Source: VRUE01 sp963720805 (GTDB lineage: Bacteria; Actinomycetota; Thermoleophilia; Solirubrobacterales; 70-9). Taken from it: DNA of 64,000 bases. Below are positions 39,390 to 48,577 of the stretch, one piece after another. The DNA is taken from the NCBI GenBank assembly GCA_963720805.1, contig CAVRGT010000011.1, positions 1-64,000 on the forward strand, in the 5' to 3' direction. The translations under genes were made by a program, and so were the position numbers. The notes under the pieces were generated by a model, which made no database searches, had not been told where the DNA came from, and saw only the letters and a list, made by a program, of their open reading frames with translations. Within the stretch, counting starts at the first letter, position 1. Every line of letters begins with the position of its first letter.

Positions 39390-40466
39390 TCAGATGATCT
39401 TGATCTCGGACTTGTCGCCGACCAGCATTCGCAGCGTCTTTGGCATGCCGTCGCTGCGGGTCAGCTTGACTTCGCGGCCGAGCAGGCTGGCCTCCATTCG
39501 AGTGCCGAGATCCTCGACCACGGAGCCGGTGAGGATGATCGAGTGCTCGACTTCGGAGCGGCGAATGCAGACGTCGTCGCCGATTGAGGTGTAGGGGCCG
39601 ACGTAGGCGTCCTCGATCCGAGCTCCGGCGCCGATCACGGCCGGGCCGCGGACAACCGAGTTGCTCACCACGGCACCGGGCTCGACGATGACGCGGCCCT
39701 CGATCTTCGAGGCCTCGTCAACCTCACCCTCGATCTTGGTCTCGATCTCCTCGAGCACGAGGCGGTTGGCCTCGAGCATGTCGGCCAGCTGGCCGGTGTC
39801 CTTCCACCAGCCGCTGACCACCTCTGACTTCACGGCCTTGCCCTCTTCGATCAGGCTCTGGATCGCCTCTGTGATCTCCAGCTCGCCGCGCCAGGAGGGC
39901 TCAAGGGCGCGGGCCGCCTCGAAGATCGGCGGCGCGAAGAGGTAAACGCCGACCAAGGCCAGGTTCGAGGGCGGGTCTTTCGGCTTCTCGACCAGGCGCA
40001 CGATTCGCTCGCCGTCGAGCTCGGCGACGCCGTAGGACTGCGGATCGTCGACCGGGGTGAGCAGGATCAGCGCGTCCGGTTCCTCCTCGCGAAAGGTGGA
40101 GACGAGGCCGCGCAGGCCGTCGGCGAGCAGATTGTCGCCGAGGTACATGACGAAGGGCGAGCCGCCGATGAACTCCTCCGCGGTGAGGACGGCGTGGGCG
40201 AGCCCGGCGGGCTTGTCCTGGACGATGTAGGTGATCTCAGCGCCAAAGGCGGAGCCGTCCCCGGCTGCCTCGCGGATCTCATCGCCGGTCTCGGGGGCGA
40301 TGATGATCCCGATCTCGGTGACCCCGGCATCGACCAGCGCCTCGATCCCGTAAAAGAGCACGGGCTTGTTGGCAACTGGAACCAGCTGCTTAGCCGAGGT
40401 GTGGGTGATCGGGCGCAGTCGCGTCCCGGCCCCTCCCGAGAGGATCAGGCCTTTGAGGTCTTGCAC
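39390..40466 (-). CDS. rmlA: Glucose-1-phosphate thymidylyltransferase (long form)
   Basis: 358 residues, ATG start with KGLILSGGAGTRLRPITHTS (nucleotide-binding signature), KQLVPVANKPVLFYGIEALV, SPFVMYLGDNLLADGLRGLV and VSGWWKDTGQLADMLEANRL. The C-terminal 110 residues are a left-handed beta-helix (EGRVIVEPGAVVSNSVVRGP, GARIEDAYVGPYTSIGDDVC), as in StrD/long RmlA forms. It makes dTDP-glucose from dTTP and glucose-1-phosphate, the entry to dTDP-rhamnose. It is intact. Its start is only 29 bases from the divergent GT2 gene. Confidence 0.92.
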   Translation of the reverse strand: MQDLKGLILSGGAGTRLRPITHTSAKQLVPVANKPVLFYGIEALVDAGVTEIGIIIAPETGDEIREAAGDGSAFGAEITYIVQDKPAGLAHAVLTAEEFIGGSPFVMYLGDNLLADGLRGLVSTFREEEPDALILLTPVDDPQSYGVAELDGERIVRLVEKPKDPPSNLALVGVYLFAPPIFEAARALEPSWRGELEITEAIQSLIEEGKAVKSEVVSGWWKDTGQLADMLEANRLVLEEIETKIEGEVDEASKIEGRVIVEPGAVVSNSVVRGPAVIGAGARIEDAYVGPYTSIGDDVCIRRSEVEHSIILTGSVVEDLGTRMEASLLGREVKLTRSDGMPKTLRMLVGDKSEIKII

Positions 40467-40495
40467 GTCGCCGGAAGGCTATCGTCGCGCCGACG

Positions 40496-41320
40496 ATGAG
40501 CCCGGATGCCCCCCCGCCCGCAATCGATATCGCGATCGTCAACTGGAACACCGCCGAGGCGGCGGTCGCCGCGGCGCGCGCTTATCTGTGCTCCGAGAGC
40601 GTCGACACGAAGGTGACGATCATCGACAACGACTCGCGTCCGGAGCAGCGCGAACAGCTGCGCGTGGACTGCCCGGAGGACGTGCGGCTCGAGCTGTGCG
40701 AGGAGAACCTTGGCTATGGCCGGGCCGCAAACCGGGCGCTGCGCGACGGCGCCGCCGAGCTGATTTGCGTCAGCAACCCCGATGTCGTGGCGGAGCCGGG
40801 CGCGCTGGCGGTGCTGGCCGAGGTCGCGGGACGGGAACCGCGTGCCGGCATGGTTGGGCCGGTCTTCGGCGGCGAGACCGACCGCTACCACGCCGCCCTG
40901 CCGGGAACGGCGACGATGCTGGCGCGGATCTTCGCCGGCTCCTTTGGCGAACGGCCCCAGCCCAGCCCCGCGCCGGGCGCGGTGGCCGAGGTCGGCCAGC
41001 CCTCGGGCGCCTGCTTCGTCGTGCGGCGCGACACCTGGGAAGCCTTCGGCGGCTTCGACGGGGGCTTCTTCCTCTGGTACGAGGACGTCGACCTGGCCAA
41101 GCGCCTGCACAACGCCGGCTACCGCAACTTGATCGCGGGTTCGGCCAGGGTCGGCCACGTCGGCGCCAAGGCCTTTGTCCAGATCGACCGCCGCGAGCAA
41201 CAGGCGATCCGGTTGCGTTCGGTCGAGCGCTACATCCGCCTCCATCACCGCGGCGCAATGCCAATAGCCGCGCCGCTACTTAGGCTCTCCCGGCGCCTTA
41301 GAGCGGGCGGCGCCCGATGA
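40496..41320 (+). CDS. Family 2 glycosyltransferase
   Basis: 274 residues, first gene of the fourteen-gene plus-strand operon. GT-A motifs: AIDIAIVNWNTAEAAVAAAR, IIDNDSRPEQ, ENLGYGRAANRALRDGAAEL, CVSNPDVVAEPGALAVLAEV and SGACFVVRRDTWEAFGGFDG followed by WYEDVDLAKRLHNAGYRNL. Typical WbbL-like repeat-unit transferase. TATCGT ends ten bases before the ATG, and no ribosome-binding site is seen, so a leaderless message is possible. It overlaps the next gene by four bases. Confidence 0.9.
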   Translation: MSPDAPPPAIDIAIVNWNTAEAAVAAARAYLCSESVDTKVTIIDNDSRPEQREQLRVDCPEDVRLELCEENLGYGRAANRALRDGAAELICVSNPDVVAEPGALAVLAEVAGREPRAGMVGPVFGGETDRYHAALPGTATMLARIFAGSFGERPQPSPAPGAVAEVGQPSGACFVVRRDTWEAFGGFDGGFFLWYEDVDLAKRLHNAGYRNLIAGSARVGHVGAKAFVQIDRREQQAIRLRSVERYIRLHHRGAMPIAAPLLRLSRRLRAGGAR

Positions 41321-42234
41321 ACTCCCTCTCCGTCGTCATACCAACCAAGGATCGCGCCGATGCGCTGGCGCGGACGCTCGATGCACTCGAAGCACAGCAG
41401 GCAGGTGACGCCAAGCTGGAGGCGATCGTGATCGACAACGGCTCAAGCGACGAAACCGTCGCTCAGGTACGACGCCGGGCCGAAGGCAGCTCCCTGCCGA
41501 TCCGGCTGCTCGAGCGGCCGCAGGGCGGCCCCGCCGGGGCCCGCAACGCCGGCGCCGAGGCAGCCCGAGGCGATGTCCTGCTCTTCCTCGGCGACGACAC
41601 CGAGCCGGCCGACGAGAGCTTGCTGCGCGCTCACCTCGACCTGCACGCGGCACGGCCCGAGCCGGGCTACGGAGTGCTGGGGCGGATCACATGGACCCCG
41701 CGGCAGCCGGTCACCCCGTTCATGCGCTGGCTCGAGAACGGCGGGCCCCAGTTCCATTACTGCCGGCTCGACTCCGGCCCGGTCGACGCGGCGAGCTACT
41801 TCTACAGCTCCCACGCATCGCTGAAGCGGGCGATCTTCGAGCAGGTCGGGGGCTTCGATGTCCGCTTCCCGACCGCTGCGGTCGAGGACACCGAGCTCGG
41901 CGTACGCCTCGCCGACGCCGGCCTCGAGCTCGACTACCACCCCCAGTTGCTCGTCCTCCACGACCACCCGACGACGCCGGAGCAGTCAATGCGTCGCTCG
42001 GTCGCGGTCGGGCGCTCTGCCGCTCTATATAACCAGCTGCGACCCGACCGCCCACACCCCGGCGTGCAGGCGCCGCGGGGTCTAGCCTGGTCGGCGGTGC
42101 GCGCCGCGGCGCCCCTGCTCGGCGCACTCGCTCGCCTGTCGTTGCCGAAGGGGCTACGCGAGCGGGTTTGGCTGGCGATGACGCGCGCCGGGTACGCCCG
42201 CGGTTACCGACTCGGACCCGCGGCGGGACGATGA
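41317..42234 (+). CDS. Family 2 glycosyltransferase
   Basis: 305 residues. SLSVVIPTKDRADALARTLD, VIDNGSSDETVAQVRRRAEG, GGPAGARNAGAEAARGDVLL and FLGDDTEPADESLLRAHLDL (GDD as DxD), then FEQVGGFDVRFPTAAVEDTE and GVRLADAG. GT-A fold, inverting family 2. It starts inside the previous gene (ATGA) and its stop overlaps the start of the Wzy-like gene, so the three are translationally coupled. Confidence 0.9.
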   Translation: MNSLSVVIPTKDRADALARTLDALEAQQAGDAKLEAIVIDNGSSDETVAQVRRRAEGSSLPIRLLERPQGGPAGARNAGAEAARGDVLLFLGDDTEPADESLLRAHLDLHAARPEPGYGVLGRITWTPRQPVTPFMRWLENGGPQFHYCRLDSGPVDAASYFYSSHASLKRAIFEQVGGFDVRFPTAAVEDTELGVRLADAGLELDYHPQLLVLHDHPTTPEQSMRRSVAVGRSAALYNQLRPDRPHPGVQAPRGLAWSAVRAAAPLLGALARLSLPKGLRERVWLAMTRAGYARGYRLGPAAGR

Positions 42235-44489
42235 GGCGCGTCGCGAGGCTCAACGGCACCCTGTTGTCGCCCTTGGTCGCCTTCACCGGCGCCTGGGCCT
42301 TCGCCGCCATGCTCAGTCAGTACCGCCTGCTCAACGGCGAGGTGCCGTGGTCGACGATCATGGTCGTCGTCGTCTTCGCGGTGCCCCTCGCCTTCCTCGC
42401 GGGAGGCCTGATCGGCGAGGGCCTGGCACTGCGGCAGACCGCCGCGAGCTCGACTCGAAGCGAGCCGCAAATGAGCCGGGTGCTGCGCAGGATTCTGATT
42501 GCCCTGCTCGTCGTCGGCCTGCTCGAGCTCGCCCACCAGTTCGCCAAGATCGGCGGCATCCCGTTGCTCTCTCCCAACGGCGGCACGCTGCGCTTCAGTC
42601 AGGGCGGCCCGACGATCATCCTCACCGACGGCCTCACCGTCGCCGCGATCGTGGCCCTCGTCAGGCCCAGTGCCCTGTTCGCTCGCGAGTCCCGGTTCGA
42701 GCTGCTGATTGCACTCGCGGCGGTGGGCGGCTTCGCCCTCCAAGCGGGTCGCGGCAGCGTCCTGCTGCCGGTGATCGTGGCCATCGCCGCCCGCTGGCTC
42801 TACCGGGGAAGGCCGCGCACGGCGATCTTCGTCGCCGGTGGACTGCTCGCCTTCGTCGCCGTCGTCTTTGGCTTTTACCTGCGCACCCGGCAGAACCCCT
42901 ACAACCCGTTCGAGTCGGAACTGTTCGGGGAAATCATTCCCGGTACCCCGTTCTTCCTCCAGCCGCTGATCCCGATCTACCTGGCGATCACGACGAACTT
43001 CCTCGCCCTGCAGGGAGTGGTCGGGCACTTTCCAACCGGGGAAGCGTTCGGCAACGGAGCCTTCAACGCGATCGGGCTCAACATCGTCTTTCACGGAGCC
43101 CGCAACGTCTCCGACGTCTCCGCGACGATCACGCCGCCCTGGGTGACGAGCACGATCGCCGGTCCGCTCTGGGCCGACGGCGGCTTCATTGCGTTGATCC
43201 CCGGCGTTGCTGCGACGGGCTTCCTCTCGGCCGGCGCTTTCGCGATGGCCGCGAGGGGCAAGTCGTTCAGGTGGAGCATGGTTGCCGCCTACCTGCTGTA
43301 CCTGGCCGTGTTCGGCCTGTATACGAACCTCTGGACCCAGCAGCTCGACTGGCTGCTGGTCGTCCCACTGTTGCTCATCGTCGGAGCGTTCGCCGAAGAT
43401 CCCAACGCACCGCCGGGTCTTACAGGACGAGCATGGGAGAGAATCCTGCGCATGAAGGGACGCGGGGGAGCTTCGGACTCCATTTCGATGCGGGCGGGCG
43501 ACGATGGTCCGCGAAACAAAGGCGACAGGAAATTGGGCAGGGGCCTGGTCGTCGCCGGGGTCGGGGTTGTCGCACTCTTGGTCGTGGCGGGACTGCTGAT
43601 CCAGCCGCTGCTGAAGGAACCGTATCCCCTGCTCTCCTCGGTTCGACTCCCAGCCGGAATCGCCACCGCTTCCGAAGTGATGACCAACAGCGATCGTCCA
43701 AACGACAATGAGCCGATCCAGTGGGTACGCGGCCACGGTCATACAGTGGATGTCTTTAGCCAGATCCCCGGCCAGCCCCAATCGCAAGTCGAACATGTCG
43801 CGAGGATGGCTATCCCACAGAATGCCTCGCGAGCAAAATTCGACGTCAGCTCGTGGTACCCGTGGAGGGCAGAGGCGCTGTTCTCTTTCGAACAGCGCCC
43901 CCAGAACCTCTCGATCACGGTGAGTCCGACCTGGAAGTCAGACGGCTCGCCGGTCAGCTTTGTCGCGCCCCTCTCCGCGCCCCCGAAGGGAACAACCCGG
44001 GAATTCTTCATCGCCGCCTGGGGAGGTCTGCACCCCGATCTCTTTGTGATCAGCCGCGGCGACCCGGAATCGCGCCCGGTGTTGCAGATCCTTTCCAGCG
44101 AGTCGGGTTTCCATCGCCAGCTCTACGCCACGAGATTGCCCTACCGGGGACTCTCCCCGAGTACCTGGTCGATGCAGATCGCCCCGATCGTCGGCCTGCC
44201 GAAGAAAAGCGAACAGCGCATCTTCAAGGGCGACCGATTGGACCTGGTGATGATCCATCATGACCCTGGAGAGAAGCACAGCATGGTGCACGTCCTGCTC
44301 GGTGAGACGGGCTTCGAGTGGGATGCGGTCCGTCGTGACCTCGACAACTCCGGCTCGATACCCAAGAGCACCGAATTCCTGATCGGCTCGCACCAGGGCG
44401 CCACGGCGATCTACGAAGTCCAACGCCGGGGTGCGAACGGGCCTCACCTGAAGGTGTACGGCCTCACGAATCCACCGGCGCTCCAATAG
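42231..44489 (+). CDS. Wzy-like polymerase fused to a large extracytoplasmic domain
   Basis: 752 residues. The N-terminal 400 residues have about eleven membrane segments (LSPLVAFTGAWAFAAMLSQY, STIMVVVVFAVPLAFLAGGL, LLIALAAVGGFALQAGRGSV and others) with the loop YLRTRQNPYNPFESELFGEI, as in oligosaccharide-repeat polymerases. After a cytoplasmic linker (about 400-435) a further helix (GLVVAGVGVVALLVVAGLLI) leads to about 290 residues outside the membrane, beta-rich (RAKFDVSSWYPWRAEALFSF, NLSITVSPTWKSDGSPVSFV) and of no family I recognise. The polymerase call rests on topology and context. The C-terminal fusion is unusual. Confidence 0.7.
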   Translation: MRRVARLNGTLLSPLVAFTGAWAFAAMLSQYRLLNGEVPWSTIMVVVVFAVPLAFLAGGLIGEGLALRQTAASSTRSEPQMSRVLRRILIALLVVGLLELAHQFAKIGGIPLLSPNGGTLRFSQGGPTIILTDGLTVAAIVALVRPSALFARESRFELLIALAAVGGFALQAGRGSVLLPVIVAIAARWLYRGRPRTAIFVAGGLLAFVAVVFGFYLRTRQNPYNPFESELFGEIIPGTPFFLQPLIPIYLAITTNFLALQGVVGHFPTGEAFGNGAFNAIGLNIVFHGARNVSDVSATITPPWVTSTIAGPLWADGGFIALIPGVAATGFLSAGAFAMAARGKSFRWSMVAAYLLYLAVFGLYTNLWTQQLDWLLVVPLLLIVGAFAEDPNAPPGLTGRAWERILRMKGRGGASDSISMRAGDDGPRNKGDRKLGRGLVVAGVGVVALLVVAGLLIQPLLKEPYPLLSSVRLPAGIATASEVMTNSDRPNDNEPIQWVRGHGHTVDVFSQIPGQPQSQVEHVARMAIPQNASRAKFDVSSWYPWRAEALFSFEQRPQNLSITVSPTWKSDGSPVSFVAPLSAPPKGTTREFFIAAWGGLHPDLFVISRGDPESRPVLQILSSESGFHRQLYATRLPYRGLSPSTWSMQIAPIVGLPKKSEQRIFKGDRLDLVMIHHDPGEKHSMVHVLLGETGFEWDAVRRDLDNSGSIPKSTEFLIGSHQGATAIYEVQRRGANGPHLKVYGLTNPPALQ

Positions 44490-44578
44490 CAGAGCCCGAT
44501 CCACAGATCGAGAACTTCGAGGCTGCGGCGCCGCCGGACGGGGCAGCCCTGGGTCAATCGGCAGCTCGGGGTGTCTCG

Positions 44579-45973
44579 TTGCTGGTCGGACGAACTCTCG
44601 GCTTCCAGCTGCTCACCGCGGGCGTCACGGTGGTACTCGCGCGACTGCTCACGCCGGCGGACTACGGGCTCTTCGCGATCGCCCTCTCCGTGCAGTTGGT
44701 CGGCCAGAACATCGCCGAGCTCGGGCTACCCGCCGCCCTTGTGCGCATGCCCGAGCCCCCGTCAGAGGATCTGCAGGCTTCGACAATGGGCTTCCTGCTC
44801 ATCGTGACCTCGGCCGCGGTGGGTGCCGTGCTGGTGACGACATTCGTGATTCTGCCGGCGCTCGGGGCCTCCGGCGATGTCCTTCGCGTCGTCTCCATCA
44901 CCCTCCTGGCGCTGCCGATCTACGCCGCTCGGGCAGTGCCGATGGCGATGCTGGACCGCAAGATGAGCTTTGGACGGGTGGCGGCCGTTGAGGCTGCCGA
45001 CACGATCGGCTTCAACCTCTTCGCGCTGGCGGCGGCCCTGGCCGGGCTCGGAGTGTTCAGCCTCGCCGGCGCGGTTCCGGTCGGGGCGGTACTGGGAGCA
45101 GCGGTTGCATGGATTGCGCCCAACACGATCCGGATGCCCCGCTTCGAGCTTTCGCGCGTGAGGCCACTGATTGGATTCGGCAGCCGCGTGAGCGTGCTCG
45201 GCATGTTGTACCTAGGCCGCGACCTCGGTTACGTCACCCTGATCGGCGCTATCGGTGGAGCGCCGATGGCAGGCTTCTACGGCATGGCAAAGCGCCTCTT
45301 CTCCTTTCCTACAGCCCTCGCCGCCGCCGTGGCCCGGGTGATGCTCCCCGCCCTCAGCCAATCCGGAGACGAACGCCCCGCCCGGGCAGCCCGCATGCTC
45401 GGGCAGATCGCCTTGATCTGCGGGCTGCCGCTGGCCCTCGTCGCCGGCGCGATCCAACCGTTTATCGACGTCGTACTGGGACCGGAGTGGCTGCCGACCA
45501 CCGACATCGTGCTCTACGGCTCGCTGGCGATGATGCTGGGAGCGAGCGTGGCCTCGCCGATCAACAGCTACTGCCTGGCGGAGGGCAAGCCGAACATCCC
45601 GGTCCTGGCGATCGCGGTGGAGCTGACCCTCGGCTTCGTCCTCGTCGCGGCACTGATCGGTGGCCTCGACGAGACCGGAATCGGCATCGCGATGTCGGTC
45701 GGCGCAGTGGCCTCCGCCTCCGTGCTGCTGCTGACGGCGGATCGGCAGGTTCGCGGCGGCGCCGGAAAGGTTTCCCGGGTGATCGCGATCACCTTCCTCG
45801 CCGCCGCGACGGGGCAGCTCCTGCCGGTGAGCTACGACGCGACCGGCCTACTCGCCGCGCTCTGTGCCAGCGGGGTTGTCTGGCTGGGGCTTGCCGCGGC
45901 GCTCCTCCACGAGGATGTGCTGCGCGTAGTCGGCATGATCCGCGGGCTCGCGCCGAGGCGGGCAGCCCAATGA
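44579..45973 (+). CDS. Wzx-type polysaccharide flippase
   Basis: 464 residues from TTG 44579. Polysaccharide_synt (MOP/MATE-like) exporter with about twelve to fourteen helices: FQLLTAGVTVVLARLLTPAD, YAARAVPMAMLDRKMSFGRV, GGAPMAGFYGMAKRLFSFPT. It translocates lipid-linked repeat units. The paralog at 50584 aligns throughout and has about eleven more N-terminal residues; here the matching codons (ALGQSAARGVS) are open upstream but lack ATG/GTG/TTG. The real start may therefore be a CTG at 44549, with GGACGGGG just before it. Confidence 0.88.
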   Translation: MLVGRTLGFQLLTAGVTVVLARLLTPADYGLFAIALSVQLVGQNIAELGLPAALVRMPEPPSEDLQASTMGFLLIVTSAAVGAVLVTTFVILPALGASGDVLRVVSITLLALPIYAARAVPMAMLDRKMSFGRVAAVEAADTIGFNLFALAAALAGLGVFSLAGAVPVGAVLGAAVAWIAPNTIRMPRFELSRVRPLIGFGSRVSVLGMLYLGRDLGYVTLIGAIGGAPMAGFYGMAKRLFSFPTALAAAVARVMLPALSQSGDERPARAARMLGQIALICGLPLALVAGAIQPFIDVVLGPEWLPTTDIVLYGSLAMMLGASVASPINSYCLAEGKPNIPVLAIAVELTLGFVLVAALIGGLDETGIGIAMSVGAVASASVLLLTADRQVRGGAGKVSRVIAITFLAAATGQLLPVSYDATGLLAALCASGVVWLGLAAALLHEDVLRVVGMIRGLAPRRAAQ

Positions 45974-46905
45974 GCCTCGCAATCCCCACGGTCTACATCC
46001 CCACACTCAACGGCGGCGAGAACCTGCGCCGCTGCCTCAGCTCGCTCGAGCAACAGACCGTCTCACCGCAGGTGGTCGTCGCCGACAACGGCGATGGCGA
46101 CGGTTGCGCCGCGCTGCTGCGCGAGAACTTCTCGCAGGTGACGAGGGTCGGCTTCGGCCGCAACCTCGGCTTCGGCAACGCGCTCAACCGCGCTATCCGC
46201 GAGGCCGGCGAAGGGCCGATCGTGCTGCTCAACGACGACGCCGTTGCGGAGCCGCAGATGATCGAGCGACTCGTCGCCGACAGCGCCCGCGGCGAGATGG
46301 TCGCGGCCGTACTGCTCAGCGAACGGGACCCAGCGAGGATCGACTCGGCGGGAGTAGTCGTCGACCAGACCCTGATGGCCTTCGACTACCTGTGCGGCGA
46401 GGGGGTCGACGGCGTGGAGACGGCTGCCGATCCACTCGGACCAACCGGCGGCGCAGCTCTCTATGACCGGGATGCCTTCAACGCCGTGGGTGGCTTCGAC
46501 GAACGGATCTTTCTCTATTACGAGGACGTCGACCTCGCCCTGAGGTTGCGTTCCCACGGCGCCAACTGCGTCCTCTCCCCGCAAGCGAGGGCGATTCATG
46601 GCTACTCGATGACGCTGGGGGCGCGAAGCGGGCGCAAGTACGCGATGACCGGCTGGAGCCGCGGCTATCTGCTGCGCCGCTACGGGATCACCTCCTCGGC
46701 CTCGGCACCGCAGGCGCTCGCCCGGGAGGCGACGATCTGCGCCGGCCAGGTGCTTCGCGACCGAACGCTCGCAGGCGCTCGCGGCAGGCTAAAAGGGTGG
46801 CGAGCCGCCAAGGGGCTGCCCCAACGCCGGCTGCCGGAGGGGGCCGTGACCTCGCTGAGCCTGCGCCAGGCCCTGGCGAGGCGCAGCAGCGGCCACGCGG
46901 CCTGA
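45970..46905 (+). CDS. Family 2 glycosyltransferase
   Basis: 311 residues; ATG overlaps the flippase stop (ATGA). AIPTVYIPTLNGGENLRRCL, VVADNGDGDGCAALL, GFGRNLGFGNALNRAIREAG, IVLLNDDAVAEPQMIERLVA and GGAALYDRDAFNAVGGFDER followed by YYEDVDLALRLRSHGANCVL. Typical WbbL/rhamnosyltransferase-like GT-A enzyme. The basic C-terminal 70 residues may bind the membrane. Confidence 0.9.
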   Translation: MSLAIPTVYIPTLNGGENLRRCLSSLEQQTVSPQVVVADNGDGDGCAALLRENFSQVTRVGFGRNLGFGNALNRAIREAGEGPIVLLNDDAVAEPQMIERLVADSARGEMVAAVLLSERDPARIDSAGVVVDQTLMAFDYLCGEGVDGVETAADPLGPTGGAALYDRDAFNAVGGFDERIFLYYEDVDLALRLRSHGANCVLSPQARAIHGYSMTLGARSGRKYAMTGWSRGYLLRRYGITSSASAPQALAREATICAGQVLRDRTLAGARGRLKGWRAAKGLPQRRLPEGAVTSLSLRQALARRSSGHAA

Positions 46906-46921
46906 AAGGATGCCCGCCTCG

Positions 46922-47842
46922 ATGAGCAATGACTCCGGACCCCCCCTTGTCTCGGTCGTCACCGCCGCGCTTGATCCGCCGCTCGACAAGCTCCGGCGCT
47001 GCATCGAGAGCGTCGAGAGCCAGGACTACCCGCGCATTGAGCACGTCGTCGTCGACGGCGGCTCGACCAACGGCGCCCTCGACGTCCTCGCCGAGCGAGA
47101 GCACCTTCGCTGGATCTCCGAGCCCGACCGCGGCCAGTGCGACGCGATGAACAAGGCGATCTTCAAGCAGTCGACGGGCGAGCTGGTCGTCTGGCTCAAC
47201 GCTGACGACGTCCTCTACCCCGGTTCGATCAAGCACGCTGCCGCGCTGTTCCGCCAGGACGATGCCCTCGGTTGGGTCTACGGCAACCTCGACGTCGACC
47301 GGCGCGGCCACCGGCACGTGATCAAGCCTCCCGCGCGGGCCTCGCGCGAGGCGCTCGACTTCAACAACATCGGCCTGATCGCCCCCGGCACGATGTTCGC
47401 CCGCTGGGCCCTGGAGAAGGTCGGCGACCTCGACGAGGACTTCCGCATGGAGATGGACCTCGACCTCTCGCTGCGGCTGCTCGAGGCCGAGGTGCCGTCC
47501 CGCTACACGCCGCGGGCGCTGGCCCTGCTCGAGATCTACGACGGCACCAAGAGCGGTGAGGTGGCGCTGCGCGACATCGCCCTGGAGCGGCACAACATCT
47601 ACCTCAAGCACGGCATGTTCCAGCAGGCAGGAGCGGCGCTTGCGCTCGCCGGTCGCTATGAGATCTCCGAAGAGATCGAGCAGGCGCTGGCGGACGGCCG
47701 CTACCGCGATGCTTCGCGGGCCGCTGAGACCGGTCTCAGGTTCATGCCGTCGGTTCTGGAGCGGCACCGAATCTCGTTCTGGCTGACTCGCCTCTTCCCG
47801 CGTGGAATGCGAGCCGTCAAGCAGATGCTGAAGCGGATCTGA
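46922..47842 (+). CDS. Family 2 glycosyltransferase (WcaA-like)
   Basis: 306 residues from ATG 46922; AAAGGA lies ten bases upstream, whereas an ATG at 46910 touches that site. PLVSVVTAALDPPLDKLRRC, SQDYPRIEHVVVDGGSTNGA, ISEPDRGQCDAMNKAIFKQS and GELVVWLNADDVLYPGSIKH (NADD as DxD) define a GT2 with the repeat-unit-transferase pattern. The C-terminus extends about 60 residues past the usual domain as helices. Confidence 0.9.
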   Translation: MSNDSGPPLVSVVTAALDPPLDKLRRCIESVESQDYPRIEHVVVDGGSTNGALDVLAEREHLRWISEPDRGQCDAMNKAIFKQSTGELVVWLNADDVLYPGSIKHAAALFRQDDALGWVYGNLDVDRRGHRHVIKPPARASREALDFNNIGLIAPGTMFARWALEKVGDLDEDFRMEMDLDLSLRLLEAEVPSRYTPRALALLEIYDGTKSGEVALRDIALERHNIYLKHGMFQQAGAALALAGRYEISEEIEQALADGRYRDASRAAETGLRFMPSVLERHRISFWLTRLFPRGMRAVKQMLKRI

Positions 47843-47843
47843 G

Positions 47844-48560
47844 ATGTCAACGACCGAGCGACTGCAATCGCTGTTCCATCGGGCCGGCATTCACGTCGGC
47901 AGGCACAGATACACCCTGCCTGGAGCACGCCAAGCGCTGCTGGGCGGCGGCGAGGTCGAGTTGGTGATCGACGTCGGCGCGCACGAGGGCGAATACGGCA
48001 ACTCCCTGCGAACCGCCGGATATCGCGGCGAGATCCTCTCTTTGGAGCCGGTTGCTCGCCACTTCGAGTTGCTGCTCGCGGCAACGACTGGGGACAGCGC
48101 CTGGGATTGCCTCAACCGTGGCGGCGGCGCGAGGACCGAGACGGCGACGATCAACATCTCGGCCAACGACGGTCACAGCAGCTCGCTGCTCGGGATGACC
48201 GAGGTGCACGAGCAGGCGGCGCCGGGCTCTCACTACGAGGGCACACAGACGATCGAGCTGATCACGGTGGATGAGGCGCTCCGCGAGCGCGCCGCCCAAT
48301 CTCGCCCCGCCTACCTGAAGGCCGATACACAGGGCTACGAGCACGAAGTGCTGGCTGGGGCCTCGGAGACGTTGGTGAACTGCCTGGCGGTGGAGCTGGA
48401 GCTTTCGCTCGCCCCGATCTACGAGGGCCAGCTCCTGATCGGCGAGATGATCGAGCTGATGCGGGATAAAGGCTTTCGCCCAACCCACCTGGAGCCGGAG
48501 TTCGTCGACCCCCAGAGCGGCGAGCTACTGCAGGTCAACGGCCTCTTCCAGCCGGTCTGA
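47844..48560 (+). CDS. FkbM-family methyltransferase
   Basis: 238 residues, SAM-dependent. VELVIDVGAHEGEYGNSLRT is motif I, EILSLEPVARHFELLLAATT the acidic second strand, and PAYLKADTQGYEHEVLAGAS the FkbM signature (LKxDTQGxE). Members O-methylate sugars or hydroxyl groups. In this operon, modification of a sugar in the repeat unit is likely. It starts two bases after the preceding stop. Confidence 0.88.
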   Translation: MSTTERLQSLFHRAGIHVGRHRYTLPGARQALLGGGEVELVIDVGAHEGEYGNSLRTAGYRGEILSLEPVARHFELLLAATTGDSAWDCLNRGGGARTETATINISANDGHSSSLLGMTEVHEQAAPGSHYEGTQTIELITVDEALRERAAQSRPAYLKADTQGYEHEVLAGASETLVNCLAVELELSLAPIYEGQLLIGEMIELMRDKGFRPTHLEPEFVDPQSGELLQVNGLFQPV

Positions 48561-48577
48561 AAGGATCAGCGCAGCGA

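Noticed and set aside
44489..44579. Frameshift at the start of the first flippase gene
   Set aside because: The upstream codons match the paralog in the same frame without interruption. The problem is the lack of a usual start codon, not a shift, so it is treated as start uncertainty.
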